From the NCBI GenBank assembly GCA_016192345.1, contig JACPUH010000029.1, positions 1 to 52,542 of the forward strand: a DNA stretch of 52,542 bases. The letters run 5' to 3'. The translations under genes and the position numbers were made by a program. Within the stretch, counting starts at the first letter, position 1, and each line of letters starts with the position of its first letter. This stretch comes from Ignavibacteriales bacterium (GTDB lineage Bacteria > Bacteroidota > Ignavibacteria > UBA10030). Below are positions 8,456 to 19,031 of the stretch, piece after piece. The notes below the pieces were generated by a model that had not been told where the DNA came from, did not search any database, and saw only the letters and a program-made list of their open reading frames with translations.

Positions 8456-8630
8456 CATGCTGCGGAACGATTGCAGCATGGCGTTACGGCCGGAACGATC
8501 TCCGGGACGCCTCAAAAAGTTTACGCACTCACAATTCAAAACATTCCGTGGTCCGGTGCCCGCAAGGGGCTTCTCACCGGGCTGCGCAACAGGCTCCCTG
8601 TCGATGGTGGACGGGGAGATGATTCATCGA
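8456..8630 (+). promoter_or_regulatory. L10 leader RNA (rplJ autoregulation) and flanking hairpins
   Basis: In the gap before rplJ, CCGGTG (8553-8558) pairs with CACCGG (8575-8580) around GCCC-GCAA-GGGGC and an asymmetric GCTTCT loop. This is the layout of the kink-turn hairpin bound by L10(L12)4 in known L10 leaders. Flanking it are a perfect 8-bp hairpin, CATGCTGC (8456-8463) with GCAGCATG (8473-8480), and TCGATG (8601-8606) with CATCGA (8625-8630) just before the rplJ start region. Repression of rplJL by excess L10 is known for the family; its use here is inference. Confidence 0.75.
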
Positions 8631-8641
8631 AAAGGTAGATC

Positions 8642-9163
8642 ATGAACCGAACGGACAAAGAGGCGATCATCGCCGAAGTTGCCGAGAAGGTTTCGCGCGC
8701 ATCAGCCCTCTACTTTGCCGATTTTTCCGGACTGACGGTTGAGCAGGAGACAGAGCTCCGCCGCGAATTCCGGAAGGCAGGGATAGAGTACCGGGTGGTG
8801 AAAAACACTCTCGCGAAGAAAGCCTTGGAGCAACTCAGCGGATTTGATCGCGTGTATGATAAGCTGGTGGGGCCGACCGGTATTGCTTTCAGTTACGATG
8901 ATATCGTCGCACCCGCGAAGATCATCAAGAAGTTCCATGAGAAGTCGGGGAAGTTTACGCTCAAGGCAGCCGTGCTCGAGAAGCAGGTCTTCGAAGGCGC
9001 ACAGCTTGACGCTCTTTCCTCCCTTCCGTCGAAGAAGGAACTTCTGGGCGGTATCGTCGGCAGCCTGCACGCGCCGATCTCCGGCGTGGTCGGGGCTATC
9101 GGTGCAGTGATGCGCGACCTGGTCAATGTGATCGACGCCATCGAAAAGAAAAAAGCGGCTTAA
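8642..9163 (+). CDS. rplJ: 50S ribosomal protein L10
   Basis: L10 anchors the L7/L12 stalk. The 173-residue product starts MNRTDKEAIIAEVAEK and has the FADFSGLTVEQETELRREFR and YRVVKNTLAKKAL motifs near residues 27-46 and 51-63. A C-terminal helix from about residue 135 offers the L12 docking sites. It sits behind its own leader RNA and 44 nt before rplL. Confidence 0.96.
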   Translation: MNRTDKEAIIAEVAEKVSRASALYFADFSGLTVEQETELRREFRKAGIEYRVVKNTLAKKALEQLSGFDRVYDKLVGPTGIAFSYDDIVAPAKIIKKFHEKSGKFTLKAAVLEKQVFEGAQLDALSSLPSKKELLGGIVGSLHAPISGVVGAIGAVMRDLVNVIDAIEKKKAA

Positions 9164-9207
9164 CCGATTTTCAGTTTCGAAGAACACTTACTTAAAGGAG
9201 AATGGCA

Positions 9208-9582
9208 ATGTCAGCAGTAGTCGAAATCGTTGAAAAAATTGAGAAGCTGACGCTTCTCGAAGCAGCAGAATTGAAGAAGGCGCTCGAAGAGAAGTTCGGC
9301 GTCACAGCGGCCGCGCCGATGATGATGGCCGCGATGCCGGGGGCCGCCGCCGCCCCCGCAGCCGAAGAGAAGACCGAGTTCAACGTCGAGTTGAAGGAGG
9401 CCGGTGCGCAGAAGATCAATGTGATCAAGGTCGTGCGCGCAGCAACAGGTCTCGGTTTGAAGGAAGCCAAAGACCTCGTCGATGGCGCTCCGAAGGTTGT
9501 GAAGGAAGGTCTGAACAAGGATGAGGCTGAAAAGCTGAAGAAAGAGCTCGAAGAAGCAGGTGCGAAGGTTGAGTTGAAGTAA
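9208..9582 (+). CDS. rplL: 50S ribosomal protein L7/L12
   Basis: L7/L12 is the multi-copy stalk protein that recruits translation GTPases. AAAGGAG (9194-9200) is 7 nt from the ATG at 9208 but only 1 nt from the ATG at 9202, so 9208 is chosen ([10 protein letters not shown], 124 residues). An N-terminal dimerisation domain is followed by an Ala/Met/Pro hinge ([16 protein letters not shown], about 34-50). The C-terminal domain has the conserved [14 protein letters not shown]. Confidence 0.96.
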   Translation: MSAVVEIVEKIEKLTLLEAAELKKALEEKFGVTAAAPMMMAAMPGAAAAPAAEEKTEFNVELKEAGAQKINVIKVVRAATGLGLKEAKDLVDGAPKVVKEGLNKDEAEKLKKELEEAGAKVELK

Positions 9583-9654
9583 CAGCTCTTTTGGACTTTT
9601 CAGGATTCACCCTTGTTGGAAGAACCGCACAATCCATATTGAAAACGCACTCAT

Positions 9655-9697
9655 AGCCGATAGTTCGCCCCCATCGCGTGGGTTGGAGCTATCGGCT
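9655..9697 (+). other. Long hairpin between rplL and rpoB (possible processing site or attenuator)
   Basis: AGCCGATAG (9655-9663) pairs with CTATCGGCT (9689-9697), and three further pairs (one G-U) extend the stem. CCCA and TGGG make an inner hairpin. There is no T-run, so it is not a simple terminator. E. coli has an attenuator and an RNase III site in the same gap; a similar role here is inference. The rest of 9583-9837 shows no gene and no clear promoter. Confidence 0.55.
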
Positions 9698-9837
9698 TGA
9701 GCCGTCTATATGGAGGGAGTGTCCGGATCGGTGGTGGCGATAGACCTCCATCCTCTCTCGGCCTCTCATGTTCTGCCACGCGGGCTCAGAATGTTGGTTG
9801 ATGGCTCACACTTTATCATTCAGAAGGAGTGGTTGAC

Positions 9838-12800
9838 TTGAAAAACCAATCCAACGGCACGAACGGCCGGATTTCCTTTGGCCGCATCCCATCCGTCATT
9901 GAAACGCCCGATCTGCTCAACGTGCAGACCGACTCGTTCAACAAGTTTTTACAGCCCGATACCGTCCCCCACCGCCGGAGGAAACAGGGGCTCCAGCAGG
10001 TGTTCGAGATGAACTTCCCGATCACCGATGCGCGGGAAAATTTCCTTCTCGAGTTTGTCGAGTACTACGTCGAAAAGCCGAAGTATTCCGTCGTGGAGTG
10101 CCAGGAGCGGGGATTGACGTTCTCCGTTCCCCTGAAGGCCCAGCTCCGACTCTCCTCTAAGAAGGAGGGGAGCGACGAGTTTACCGATACCATCGAGCAG
10201 GAAGTGTATTTGGGGAACCTCCCTGCGATGACCCAGCGGGGCACCTTTATCATCAACGGCGCCGAGCGTGTGGTCGTCAGCCAGTTGCACCGCTCTCCCG
10301 GTGTGTTCTTCGGTGAGTCCGTCCACCCGAACGGCACCATGATGTATTCCGCCCGCATCATCCCGTTCCGCGGGTCGTGGGTGGAGTTCTCGACCGACAT
10401 CAACAACGTGATGTATGCCTACATCGACCGGAAGAAGAAGTTTCCCGTTACCACGCTGCTCCGCGCGCTTGGGTACTCTTCGGACGATGAGATCCTTAAC
10501 TTGTTTGAGCTTGTTGAGGAAATCGACGTCAACAAGGTCAACCTCCGCGACTTCGTCGGCCGCACGATCTGCAGCGACGTCTTCGACAAGAAGACCGGCG
10601 AGATCTTCATTAACAAGGATGCGAAGCTGACGGAAGATCATCTCAAGCAGATCAAGAAATCGGATATCAAGAAAATCCGTTTCCTGAAATCGGAGGCGAC
10701 CGAACAGAGCTCCGTTATCGCCAACACGATTTTGCGCGATGCGGCCCGTTCCGAAGAGGACGCACTCGAAACAATTTACTCCCAGCTCCGCTCCGGCGAA
10801 GCTCCCGACCTCGAAACAGCCAAGAACCTGATCGACCGCCTTTTCTTTAATCCCAAGCGTTATGACCTGGGCGATGTCGGACGGCATCGGATGAACGCGA
10901 AGCTCGGGGTGACCATTAAAGAGGATGTCACCACCCTGACGCGCGAGGATATCGTCGCCATTGTGAAATACCTGATCGATCTCCAGCAAGGGAAGCGAAC
11001 CGTGGACGATATCGATCACCTGGGGAACCGGCGTGTCAGGACCGTCGGCGAACAGCTCGCCCAGCAGTTCAATGTCGGTCTGTCACGCATGACCCGCACC
11101 ATCCGGGAACGGATGAACCTGCGCGATGCGGAGACCATCACGCCTCAGGACCTGGTGAATGCCCGGACCATTACCAGCGTGATCAACGCCTTCTTTGGGA
11201 CCAACCAGTTATCGCAGTTTATGGACCAGACCAACCCGTTGGCGGAAATGACGCACAAGCGGCGCGTGTCCGCACTCGGCCCCGGTGGTCTGACGCGTGA
11301 GCGTGCAGGCTTCGAGGTGCGCGACGTCCATTATACCCACTATGGCCGTCTCTGTCCCATCGAGACGCCTGAGGGTCCGAACATTGGGCTGATCTCCTCG
11401 CTCTGTATCCATGCCCGCATCAACGATTTCGGATTTATCGAGACGCCGTACCGCAAGGTGAAGAACGGCAAAGTCACGGAGGAGATCGAGTTCCTTGCCG
11501 CGGAGAAAGAAGATGAAGTGACGATCGCCCAGGCGAACGCCATTGTCGATGAACGGGGCAAGTTCGGGGAAGAGCGTGTGAAGGCACGGTTCCAGAGCGA
11601 TTACCCGGTTGTGGAGCCCGACAAGCTGCAATACATGGATGTCGCTCCCAACCAGATTGTCAGCGCCGCCGCGGCGTTGATTCCGTTCCTCGAGCATGAT
11701 GACGCCAACCGCGCCCTGATGGGTTCAAACATGCAGCGCCAGGCTGTGCCCTTGTTGATCCCGCAATCCCCGCTGGTCGGCACCGGTCTTGAGGAGAAGC
11801 TTGCCCGTGATTCGCGCACGGTGATCGTGGCCGAGCGGAACGGTATGGTCGAATCCGTTTCGGCCGACAGCATTATTGTGCAATACGACATCGACGAGAA
11901 CAGTACGGAGGCGATTGTCAGCTTTGACGACAAACGCCGCGTCGAGTATAAATTGACAAAGTTTTTCCGGACCAATCAGGATACCTGCATCAACCAGCAG
12001 CCGATCGTTCAGACCGGGCAACGCATCAAACGCAATGACGTTCTTGCGGACGGATGTGCGACGGAGGACGGCGAGCTCGCGCTGGGCCGCAACGTTCTGG
12101 TGGCGTTTATGCCGTGGCGCGGGTACAACTTCGAAGATGCCATTATCGTCAGCGAGCGGATCGTTGCGGAAGACGTGTTCACGTCGATCCACATCGAGGA
12201 GTTTGAACTCCAGGTCCGCGATACCAAGCGCGGCGAAGAGGAGCTCACGCGTGAAATTCCAAACGTCAGCGAGGAAGCGACCAAGGACCTCGATGAGAAC
12301 GGGATCATTCGCATCGGCGCCGAAGTAAACGAAGGGGATATCCTGATCGGCAAGATCACGCCGAAGGGGGAAACCGATCCGACACCGGAGGAGAAGCTGC
12401 TGAAGGCGATCTTCGGCGAGAAAGCCGGCGATGTGAAGGACGCATCGTTGAAGGCCCCCCCGGGCATGAAAGGCGTGGTGATCTCCACCAAGCTCTTCAG
12501 CCGGAAGAAGAAGGACACCGAGAGCAAGAAGGAAGATAAAAAGAAGCTCGAGTCGCTGGAACGGTCGCGCAAAAAGGATATCAAGGAACTGCAGGAGAAA
12601 CTGGCGAAAAAACTCGGACAATTGCTCGCCGGGGAAAAGTCCGCAGGCATCCGCGATGCCGACGGCAACGTCGTCCTCCGCAGTGGAACCGCCATCAAGG
12701 ATGATACCTTCCTTACGATGGAGAATCTCGATGCGCTCGACTTCAATCAGGATTGGATCGACGACAAGCGGAAAAATAATCTCGTGACCAAGCTTCTGGA

Positions 12801-13614
12801 GAACTACAAACAGAAGTTGAGCGAGATCGAAGAGCTCTACCGGCACGAAAAGAACAAAGTCCAGCTCGGTGACGAGCTCGCCCCGGGGATCGTCCAACTC
12901 GCGAAAGTGTTCGTGGCGAAGAAACGCAAACTCTCCGTCGGCGATAAGATGGCCGGGCGTCACGGGAATAAGGGTGTCGTCTCGACGATCGTTCCGGTGG
13001 AGGACATGCCGTTTCTGCCGGACGGCACACCGGTCGACCTGGTGTTGAACCCGTTGGGCGTTCCTTCCCGTATGAACATCGGACAGTTGTTTGAACTCGC
13101 CCTCGGATGGGCGGGGTTCAAACTTGGACACAAGTACGCGTCGCCGATCTTCGACGGCGCTTCGTGGGAGGAAGTGGAGGAGGAACTCAAGAAGGCCGGA
13201 CTGCAGGGAAATTCCAAAACCGTGCTCATCGACGGCAGAAGCGGGGATCCCTTCGATCAGGAGGTGACGGTCGGGTACCTCTATATGATGAAGCTCTCCC
13301 ATCTCGTCGACGATAAGATCCATGCGCGGTCCATCGGGCCCTACTCGCTGATCACCCAGCAGCCGCTGGGAGGCAAGGCGCAGTTTGGCGGTCAACGCTT
13401 CGGGGAGATGGAGGTGTGGGCGCTGGAGGGATATGGCGCTGCGCACGTTCTCCAGGAAATCCTCACCGTCAAGTCCGACGACGTCGTCGGACGGGCAAAG
13501 GTCTATGAGGCGATTGTCAAGGGCGACAACCTGCCCGAGCCGAACGTGCCGGAATCGTTCAACGTTCTCGTCCGGGAATTGCAGGGTCTTGGATTGGAAG
13601 TCAAGATCGAATAA
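9838..13614 (+). CDS. rpoB: DNA-directed RNA polymerase subunit beta
   Basis: The beta subunit forms half of the RNA polymerase catalytic cleft and the rifampicin pocket. AAGGAG at 9824-9829 is 8 nt before TTG 9838 but overlaps GTG 9829, so TTG 9838 is chosen (1258 residues, [16 protein letters not shown]). The rifampicin region reads [16 protein letters not shown] and [20 protein letters not shown], with no common resistance change. The C-terminal [20 protein letters not shown] is present. A lysine- and glutamate-rich segment (about residues 888-925, [17 protein letters not shown]) looks like a coiled-coil lineage insertion. rpoC starts 77 nt later. Confidence 0.98.
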   Translation: MKNQSNGTNGRISFGRIPSVIETPDLLNVQTDSFNKFLQPDTVPHRRRKQGLQQVFEMNFPITDARENFLLEFVEYYVEKPKYSVVECQERGLTFSVPLKAQLRLSSKKEGSDEFTDTIEQEVYLGNLPAMTQRGTFIINGAERVVVSQLHRSPGVFFGESVHPNGTMMYSARIIPFRGSWVEFSTDINNVMYAYIDRKKKFPVTTLLRALGYSSDDEILNLFELVEEIDVNKVNLRDFVGRTICSDVFDKKTGEIFINKDAKLTEDHLKQIKKSDIKKIRFLKSEATEQSSVIANTILRDAARSEEDALETIYSQLRSGEAPDLETAKNLIDRLFFNPKRYDLGDVGRHRMNAKLGVTIKEDVTTLTREDIVAIVKYLIDLQQGKRTVDDIDHLGNRRVRTVGEQLAQQFNVGLSRMTRTIRERMNLRDAETITPQDLVNARTITSVINAFFGTNQLSQFMDQTNPLAEMTHKRRVSALGPGGLTRERAGFEVRDVHYTHYGRLCPIETPEGPNIGLISSLCIHARINDFGFIETPYRKVKNGKVTEEIEFLAAEKEDEVTIAQANAIVDERGKFGEERVKARFQSDYPVVEPDKLQYMDVAPNQIVSAAAALIPFLEHDDANRALMGSNMQRQAVPLLIPQSPLVGTGLEEKLARDSRTVIVAERNGMVESVSADSIIVQYDIDENSTEAIVSFDDKRRVEYKLTKFFRTNQDTCINQQPIVQTGQRIKRNDVLADGCATEDGELALGRNVLVAFMPWRGYNFEDAIIVSERIVAEDVFTSIHIEEFELQVRDTKRGEEELTREIPNVSEEATKDLDENGIIRIGAEVNEGDILIGKITPKGETDPTPEEKLLKAIFGEKAGDVKDASLKAPPGMKGVVISTKLFSRKKKDTESKKEDKKKLESLERSRKKDIKELQEKLAKKLGQLLAGEKSAGIRDADGNVVLRSGTAIKDDTFLTMENLDALDFNQDWIDDKRKNNLVTKLLENYKQKLSEIEELYRHEKNKVQLGDELAPGIVQLAKVFVAKKRKLSVGDKMAGRHGNKGVVSTIVPVEDMPFLPDGTPVDLVLNPLGVPSRMNIGQLFELALGWAGFKLGHKYASPIFDGASWEEVEEELKKAGLQGNSKTVLIDGRSGDPFDQEVTVGYLYMMKLSHLVDDKIHARSIGPYSLITQQPLGGKAQFGGQRFGEMEVWALEGYGAAHVLQEILTVKSDDVVGRAKVYEAIVKGDNLPEPNVPESFNVLVRELQGLGLEVKIE

Positions 13615-13644
13615 CCAGCGGTCTTGTTCCATTCGCGACCTTGA

Positions 13645-13661
13645 ACAACTCTACGAGTTGT
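13645..13661 (+). other. Small hairpin between rpoB and rpoC
   Basis: ACAACTC (13645-13651) pairs with GAGTTGT (13655-13661) around TAC, 19 nt before the rpoC ribosome binding site. There is no T-run. A hairpin with a nearly identical stem, ACAACT/AGTTGT, occurs in the TonB-receptor leader at 45795-45812. The role is unknown. Confidence 0.35.
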
Positions 13662-13691
13662 AGTCGACAACACTGTTAATGGAGGTAGTCC

Positions 13692-16600
13692 ATGCCGTTC
13701 TCAATGTCTGAAGTGATCGCAAAAAAGACATTCTCAAAGATTACAATCAGCCTTGCTTCGCCGGATATGATCCTTTCCCGTTCCCACGGGGAGGTGACCA
13801 AGCCGGAAACGATCAACTACCGTTCCTTCCGTCCCGAAAAAGACGGGTTGTTCTGTGAAAAAATCTTCGGTCCGGTGCGCGACTGGGAGTGCCATTGCGG
13901 GAAGTACAAGCGGATCCGGTACAAAGGGATCACGTGCGACCGTTGCGGCGTCGAGGTGACCCAGAAGAGCGTTCGCCGCGAGCGCATGGGGCATATCGCC
14001 CTGGCTGTTCCTGTGGTTCACATTTGGTACTTCCGCTCGCTGCCAAGCAAGATCGGGTACATTCTCGGTCTCTCCAGCAAGGAGCTCGAGAAGATCATCT
14101 ACTATGAATCCTATGTCGTCATTAATCCGGGAACCACGGGGTTGCAGAAGCAGGACCTGATCACGGAGGACCAGTTCCTCGAGATCATCGCCTCGCTGCC
14201 GGAGAACAACGACGATCTTGACGAGACCGATCCGAAAAAGTTCATCGCGAAGATGGGTGGGGACGCGATCAAGGACCTGCTCCATCGCGTCAACGTCGAA
14301 GAGCTCGCAAATGGATTGCGGACAGAAGTCAAGACCGAGACCTCGATCCAGAAGAAGACCGAAGCCCTCAAGCGGCTTCGTGTGGTGGAGGCGTTCCGGA
14401 AAAGCGAAGAGACGGCACCCAACCGGCCGGATTGGATGGTCCTGGATGTCATTCCCGTCATTCCTCCCGAGTTGAGGCCGCTCGTTCCCCTGGAAGGGGG
14501 GCGCTTCGCGACCTCCGATCTGAACGATCTGTACCGTCGCGTGATCATCCGCAACAACCGTCTCAAGAGGCTCATTGAGATCAAGGCGCCCGAGGTGATC
14601 CTGCGCAACGAGAAGCGCATGCTGCAGGAAGCGGTCGATTCCCTTTTGGATAACTCGCGCCGTGTCAATGCCGTGCGCAGCGACAATAACCGCGCGCTCA
14701 AGTCCCTCTCCGATATGCTGAAAGGGAAGCAGGGAAGGTTCCGTCAGAACCTCCTCGGAAAGCGCGTGGATTATTCCGGCCGTTCCGTGATCGTGGTTGG
14801 CCCGGAGCTGAAGCTGCACGAGTGCGGTCTTCCGAAGGACATGGCGGTGGAGTTGTTCAAGCCCCAGATTATCCGAAAGCTCATCGAGCGCGGGTTGGTG
14901 AAGACCGTCAAGAGTGCAAAGAAGATGGTCGACAAGAAGGGGCCCGAGGTATGGGACATCCTCGATCATATCATCGACGGACATCCCGTGCTCCTCAACC
15001 GCGCACCGACACTTCACCGCCTGGGCATCCAGGCCTTCCAGCCGGTGCTGGTCGAAGGGAAAGCGATTCGTATCCACCCGATGGTCTGCACCGCATTTAA
15101 TGCGGACTTCGACGGCGACCAGATGGCGGTGCACGTGCCCCTCTCCTATGAGGCACAACTCGAAGCCCGGTTGCTTATGCTGTCCAGTCATAACATCCTT
15201 TCGCCCGCGAGTGGTGCTCCGGTTGTCACCCCAACGCAGGATCAGGTTCTGGGATGTTATTACCTGACCAAGTCGAAGGTCGGCGATACCGGTGAAGGGA
15301 AAGTATTTTATTCGCCTGAAGAGGCGGCGATTGCATACGACCAGGGCGTTGTCGGTTTGCATACCCGGGTCAGGGTTCGCATCGAAGGAAAGCTAATCGA
15401 GACGACCACGGGCCGGGTGATCTTCAACCAGATCCTCCCGTCCGGAGTGCCGTACATTAATGAGTTGCTGAACAAGCGCCGTTTGCTGCAGATTATCGCC
15501 ATTGTGTTCCGGCGGTGCGGGAATCTGGAGACTGCCCATTTCCTGGACAAGCTGAAGACCCTCGGCTTTACCTATGCCACGAAGGGGGGCCTTTCAGTTT
15601 CCGTGGGCGATGTCCTTATTCCGAAGGAGAAATACGAGATTGTCGCCAAGGCGCAGAAGGACGTCGAAAACGTCGAGAACCAGTACTACCGCGGCTTCAT
15701 CACGAACGGCGAACGGTATAATAAGGTGATCGATATCTGGACGCGCGCGACGAATCGTATTGCGGAAAGGCTCTTCGAGTCGCTGCAGCATTCTAGGGAT
15801 GGGTTCAACTCCCTTTACATGATGGTCGATTCCGGCGCCCGCGGTTCCAAGGAACAGGTCCGCCAGCTTGCCGGTATGCGCGGTCTGATGGCGAAACCGC
15901 AAAAGAGCCTTTCGGGGGCAACGGGGGAATTGATCGAGAATCCGATCACCTCGAACTTCCGCGAAGGACTTTCGATCCTGGAGTACTTTATTTCAACGCA
16001 CGGTGCCCGTAAGGGGCTTGCCGATACCGCCCTGAAAACAGCGGATGCCGGGTATCTGACACGCCGCCTTATCGACGTTGCTCAGGATGCCATTATTTCC
16101 GAGGAAGATTGCGGAACGATCCGCGGTGTTCTGACCGGTGCGCTGAAGGAAGGGGAGGATGTGAAGGAACCCCTGGCCGAACGTATCCTTGGTCGCGTCT
16201 CCGTTCACGATGTGACCGATCCCATGACCGGCGAGGTGATCGTGGATTCGGGTGCCATCATCGACGAAGAGAAGGCACAACGGATCTCGGAGACTTCGAT
16301 TGAGTTGGTGGAAATCCGCTCGGCGCTGACGTGCGATGCACGGCGCGGCATTTGCGCAAACTGCTATGGACGCGATCTGACAACGGCAAAGATCGTTGAG
16401 CCGGGAACAGCCGTCGGAGTTATTGCAGCACAGTCCATCGGTGAGCCGGGGACGCAGCTGACCCTCCGGACCTTCCACACGGGAGGCACGGCAAGTTTGA
16501 TCGCGGCTCAATCCCAGATCACTTCCAAGTTCGAGGGAAAGGTGAAGTTCGAGGGGGTGAAGTCGATCGAGATTACTTCCGAGCTCGGGAAGCAGTTGAT

Positions 16601-17990
16601 TGCTTCAGGTCGTAGCGGTGTCATCAATATCGTCGACAGTGATAACAGGATCCTGACGAAGTATGATGTCCCGTACGGCGCGATCCTCCTGGTGTTTGAC
16701 GGGAAGAGCGTTGCGAAGGGGGAGATGATTTACGAATGGGATCCGTACAACGCCGTCATTATTTCGGAACACAAGGGGACGATCAAGTACGTCGACCTCA
16801 AGGAGAACGTGACGTACCGTGAAGAGCCCGACGAGCAGACAGGCCATATTCAAAAGGTGGTTATCGACAGCCGCGAGAAGAGCCTGATTCCGGCCATTGC
16901 GATTATCGGTGCCAAGGGTCAGAAGCTCGCCTCGTACTCCGTTCCGACGCGCGCCCATTTGATTGTGGATGATGGCGAAGAGATCACGGCGGGAACGGTG
17001 TTGGTGAAAATTCCCCGCGACAGCGGCAAGACGCGGGATATTACCGGCGGTCTACCCCGCGTAACCGAGTTGTTTGAAGGTAGGCATCCGAACGACCCTG
17101 CGGTTGTCTCGGAGATCGACGGCATCGTTACGATCGGCCAGCCGAAGCGCGGTGCGCGTGAGGTGTTTGTCACGAGCCATGATGGAAAAGACAAACGGAC
17201 CTATCTCGTCCCGCTGGGCAAGCACATCCTCGCGCAGGATAACGACGTGGTGCGAGCCGGTGAGCGGCTCTCCGCCGGAGCGATCGATCCGCACGACATC
17301 CTGAAGATCAAAGGGACCACCGCGGTCCAGGAATATCTCGTGAACGAGATCCAGGAAGTGTACCGGATGCAGGGGGTGAAGATCAATGATAAACACATCG
17401 AAGTGATTGTCCGGATGATGATGCAAAAAGAGAAGATCGTCGATCCGGGCGACACCAAGTACCTGGAAGGCGATAATGTCGATAAGTCAAAGTTGCACGA
17501 CGAGAACGATTCGCTGGAAGGAAGAATCGTGATCCTCGGTAAGGGCGACTCCAAATTCAAGAACGGCCAGCTCTTACCAAAGAAAATGGTCCGGGAGTCG
17601 AACACCGAGCTGAAGAAAAAGACCAAGAAGGTGGCCGAATTCCGAGATACCGAGCCGGCGACATCCGAGCCGATCCTGCTCGGCATCACCCAGGCTTCGC
17701 TTACCACGGACAGCTTCATTTCAGCAGCCTCATTCCAGGAGACGACGAAAGTCCTGACCGATGCTGCCATTGAGGGCAAAGTAGACCATCTGCTCGGGTT
17801 GAAGGAAAACGTGATTATGGGCCATTTGATCCCTGCCGGAACGGGACAGAAGAGGTTCCGCAACATTATTGTTACTCCAAAGGAACCTGTCGCACCGGCT
17901 GCAACCGAAGCGATGCCAGCGGTCGGAGGGGCGGAGGCGCCTGCTCCTTCGAAAGAGAGAAAGCGCAAGACCCGGATTGTTGCCCAGTAA
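13692..17990 (+). CDS. rpoC: DNA-directed RNA polymerase subunit beta'
   Basis: The beta' subunit carries the active-site magnesium. The 1432-residue product starts at ATG 13692, 6 nt after GGAGG (13681-13685). The zinc site 1 cysteines are C67, C69, C82 and C85. The catalytic [12 protein letters not shown] has D472, D474 and D476. Zinc site 2 includes [11 protein letters not shown] at 881-891. The trigger-loop and bridge-helix region has GGLMAKPQ-type (here GLMAKPQ) and TLRTFHTGG motifs. The last 40 residues are a Pro/Ala- then Lys/Arg-rich tail beyond the conserved fold. Confidence 0.98.
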   Translation: MPFSMSEVIAKKTFSKITISLASPDMILSRSHGEVTKPETINYRSFRPEKDGLFCEKIFGPVRDWECHCGKYKRIRYKGITCDRCGVEVTQKSVRRERMGHIALAVPVVHIWYFRSLPSKIGYILGLSSKELEKIIYYESYVVINPGTTGLQKQDLITEDQFLEIIASLPENNDDLDETDPKKFIAKMGGDAIKDLLHRVNVEELANGLRTEVKTETSIQKKTEALKRLRVVEAFRKSEETAPNRPDWMVLDVIPVIPPELRPLVPLEGGRFATSDLNDLYRRVIIRNNRLKRLIEIKAPEVILRNEKRMLQEAVDSLLDNSRRVNAVRSDNNRALKSLSDMLKGKQGRFRQNLLGKRVDYSGRSVIVVGPELKLHECGLPKDMAVELFKPQIIRKLIERGLVKTVKSAKKMVDKKGPEVWDILDHIIDGHPVLLNRAPTLHRLGIQAFQPVLVEGKAIRIHPMVCTAFNADFDGDQMAVHVPLSYEAQLEARLLMLSSHNILSPASGAPVVTPTQDQVLGCYYLTKSKVGDTGEGKVFYSPEEAAIAYDQGVVGLHTRVRVRIEGKLIETTTGRVIFNQILPSGVPYINELLNKRRLLQIIAIVFRRCGNLETAHFLDKLKTLGFTYATKGGLSVSVGDVLIPKEKYEIVAKAQKDVENVENQYYRGFITNGERYNKVIDIWTRATNRIAERLFESLQHSRDGFNSLYMMVDSGARGSKEQVRQLAGMRGLMAKPQKSLSGATGELIENPITSNFREGLSILEYFISTHGARKGLADTALKTADAGYLTRRLIDVAQDAIISEEDCGTIRGVLTGALKEGEDVKEPLAERILGRVSVHDVTDPMTGEVIVDSGAIIDEEKAQRISETSIELVEIRSALTCDARRGICANCYGRDLTTAKIVEPGTAVGVIAAQSIGEPGTQLTLRTFHTGGTASLIAAQSQITSKFEGKVKFEGVKSIEITSELGKQLIASGRSGVINIVDSDNRILTKYDVPYGAILLVFDGKSVAKGEMIYEWDPYNAVIISEHKGTIKYVDLKENVTYREEPDEQTGHIQKVVIDSREKSLIPAIAIIGAKGQKLASYSVPTRAHLIVDDGEEITAGTVLVKIPRDSGKTRDITGGLPRVTELFEGRHPNDPAVVSEIDGIVTIGQPKRGAREVFVTSHDGKDKRTYLVPLGKHILAQDNDVVRAGERLSAGAIDPHDILKIKGTTAVQEYLVNEIQEVYRMQGVKINDKHIEVIVRMMMQKEKIVDPGDTKYLEGDNVDKSKLHDENDSLEGRIVILGKGDSKFKNGQLLPKKMVRESNTELKKKTKKVAEFRDTEPATSEPILLGITQASLTTDSFISAASFQETTKVLTDAAIEGKVDHLLGLKENVIMGHLIPAGTGQKRFRNIIVTPKEPVAPAATEAMPAVGGAEAPAPSKERKRKTRIVAQ

Positions 17991-18006
17991 GTTTTAGAAA
18001 TAGGGG

Positions 18007-18037
18007 TTGACAATAGGACTTAAATCTATTATCTTTG
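18007..18037 (+). promoter_or_regulatory. Promoter of the str-S10-spc-alpha supercluster
   Basis: TTGACA (18007-18012), then 17 nt, then TATCTTTG (18030-18037), a full TAnnTTTG match. It lies 16 nt after the rpoC stop and 45 nt before rpsL, giving a leader of about 40 nt that contains AAAGGAG. It is the only strong promoter recognised before the terminator at 38911. Confidence 0.7.
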
Positions 18038-18081
18038 TAAGCTTTTTTATCAGGTTTCGCTAATAAAGGAGTCTCAACCGC

Positions 18082-18456
18082 TTGCCAACGCTGAATCAGC
18101 TAGTACGGAAGAGCCGGGAACAAGTGCTCTGGAAGAGCAAATCGCCTGCGTTGCAGTCCAGCCCGCAAAAACGGGGGGTTTGCACGAGGGTGTATACGAC
18201 CACACCGAAGAAGCCGAATTCCGCGCTTCGGAAAGTGGCCCGTGTTCGTCTGACGAACCAGATCGAAGTCACTGCGTATATTCCGGGCGAGGGGCATAAT
18301 TTGCAGGAACACTCGATCGTCCTGATTCGTGGCGGCAGGGTGAAGGACCTTCCGGGCGTCCGCTATCATATTATCCGTGGCACCCTTGATACCCAGGGTG
18401 TCCAGGACAGAAAACAGGCGCGGTCGAAGTACGGCGCAAAGAAGCCGAAAGCATAA
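18082..18456 (+). CDS. rpsL: 30S ribosomal protein S12
   Basis: S12 sits at the decoding centre and controls accuracy. The 124-residue product starts at TTG 18082 ([14 protein letters not shown]), about 11 nt after AAAGGAG. The [19 protein letters not shown] and [17 protein letters not shown] segments are intact. The lysines whose change gives streptomycin resistance (PKKPNS and GRVKDLPG) are wild type. It is the first gene of the str cluster, 15 nt before rpsG. Confidence 0.97.
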   Translation: MPTLNQLVRKSREQVLWKSKSPALQSSPQKRGVCTRVYTTTPKKPNSALRKVARVRLTNQIEVTAYIPGEGHNLQEHSIVLIRGGRVKDLPGVRYHIIRGTLDTQGVQDRKQARSKYGAKKPKA

Positions 18457-18471
18457 TTACTCCTATCGCTT

Positions 18472-18942
18472 ATGAGAAAGAAACGATCTTCAAAACGTAT
18501 TGTCATCCCTGATCCGAAGTATCAGGATGTCATGGTTGCGCGGTTTGTGAACTGTCTCCTCAAGCAGGGGAAGAAACATATCGCTCGCGGCATCCTGTAC
18601 GGGGCGTTCGACATTATCGAGGAACGGACGAAGAACAACAAGCCGGTGGAAGTGTTCAAGAAGGCGTTAAGCAACGCTTCCCCCATTATTGAGGTCCGTG
18701 CCCGTAGAGTCGGTGGTGCTACCTATCAAGTTCCCACAGAAGTTCGCCCCGAGCGGCGAACCGCTCTCGCAATCCGTTGGCTGATCAACTACGCCAAAGA
18801 GCGCTCGGATAAATCGATGGCCCATAAACTTGCTGCTGAGTTTATGGCGGCCGCCTCCGGTGAAGGCGGCGCGATCAAAAAGAAGGATGATGTCCATCGG
18901 ATGGCAGAGGCGAATAAGGCCTTTGCTCACTTTAAGTGGTAA
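18472..18942 (+). CDS. rpsG: 30S ribosomal protein S7
   Basis: S7 nucleates assembly of the 30S head and contacts E-site tRNA. The standard-length product of 156 residues begins MRKKRSSKRIVIPDPKYQD. The conserved VRARRVGGATYQVPTEVRPERR segment (about residues 76-97; core GGATYQVPTEVRP) and the C-terminal EANKAFAHFKW are present. The ribosome binding site is weak. Confidence 0.97.
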   Translation: MRKKRSSKRIVIPDPKYQDVMVARFVNCLLKQGKKHIARGILYGAFDIIEERTKNNKPVEVFKKALSNASPIIEVRARRVGGATYQVPTEVRPERRTALAIRWLINYAKERSDKSMAHKLAAEFMAAASGEGGAIKKKDDVHRMAEANKAFAHFKW

Positions 18943-19031
18943 TCGTTGTAGAATTATCCTTTTCATAACAATTTAAGAGACTTGTCCTTTCCGTAAGGGT
19001 GAGCTATCCCTTGCGGAAATGTAGTTACTCT

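Noticed and set aside
11725..13632. A 635-codon open frame on the minus strand opposite rpoB
   Set aside because: It lies wholly opposite a certain gene, has no recognisable motifs, and arises from the GC-rich third positions of rpoB codons.
13734..15362. A 542-codon minus-strand frame opposite rpoC
   Set aside because: Same reason: an antisense shadow of a conserved gene, with no domain, promoter or ribosome site.
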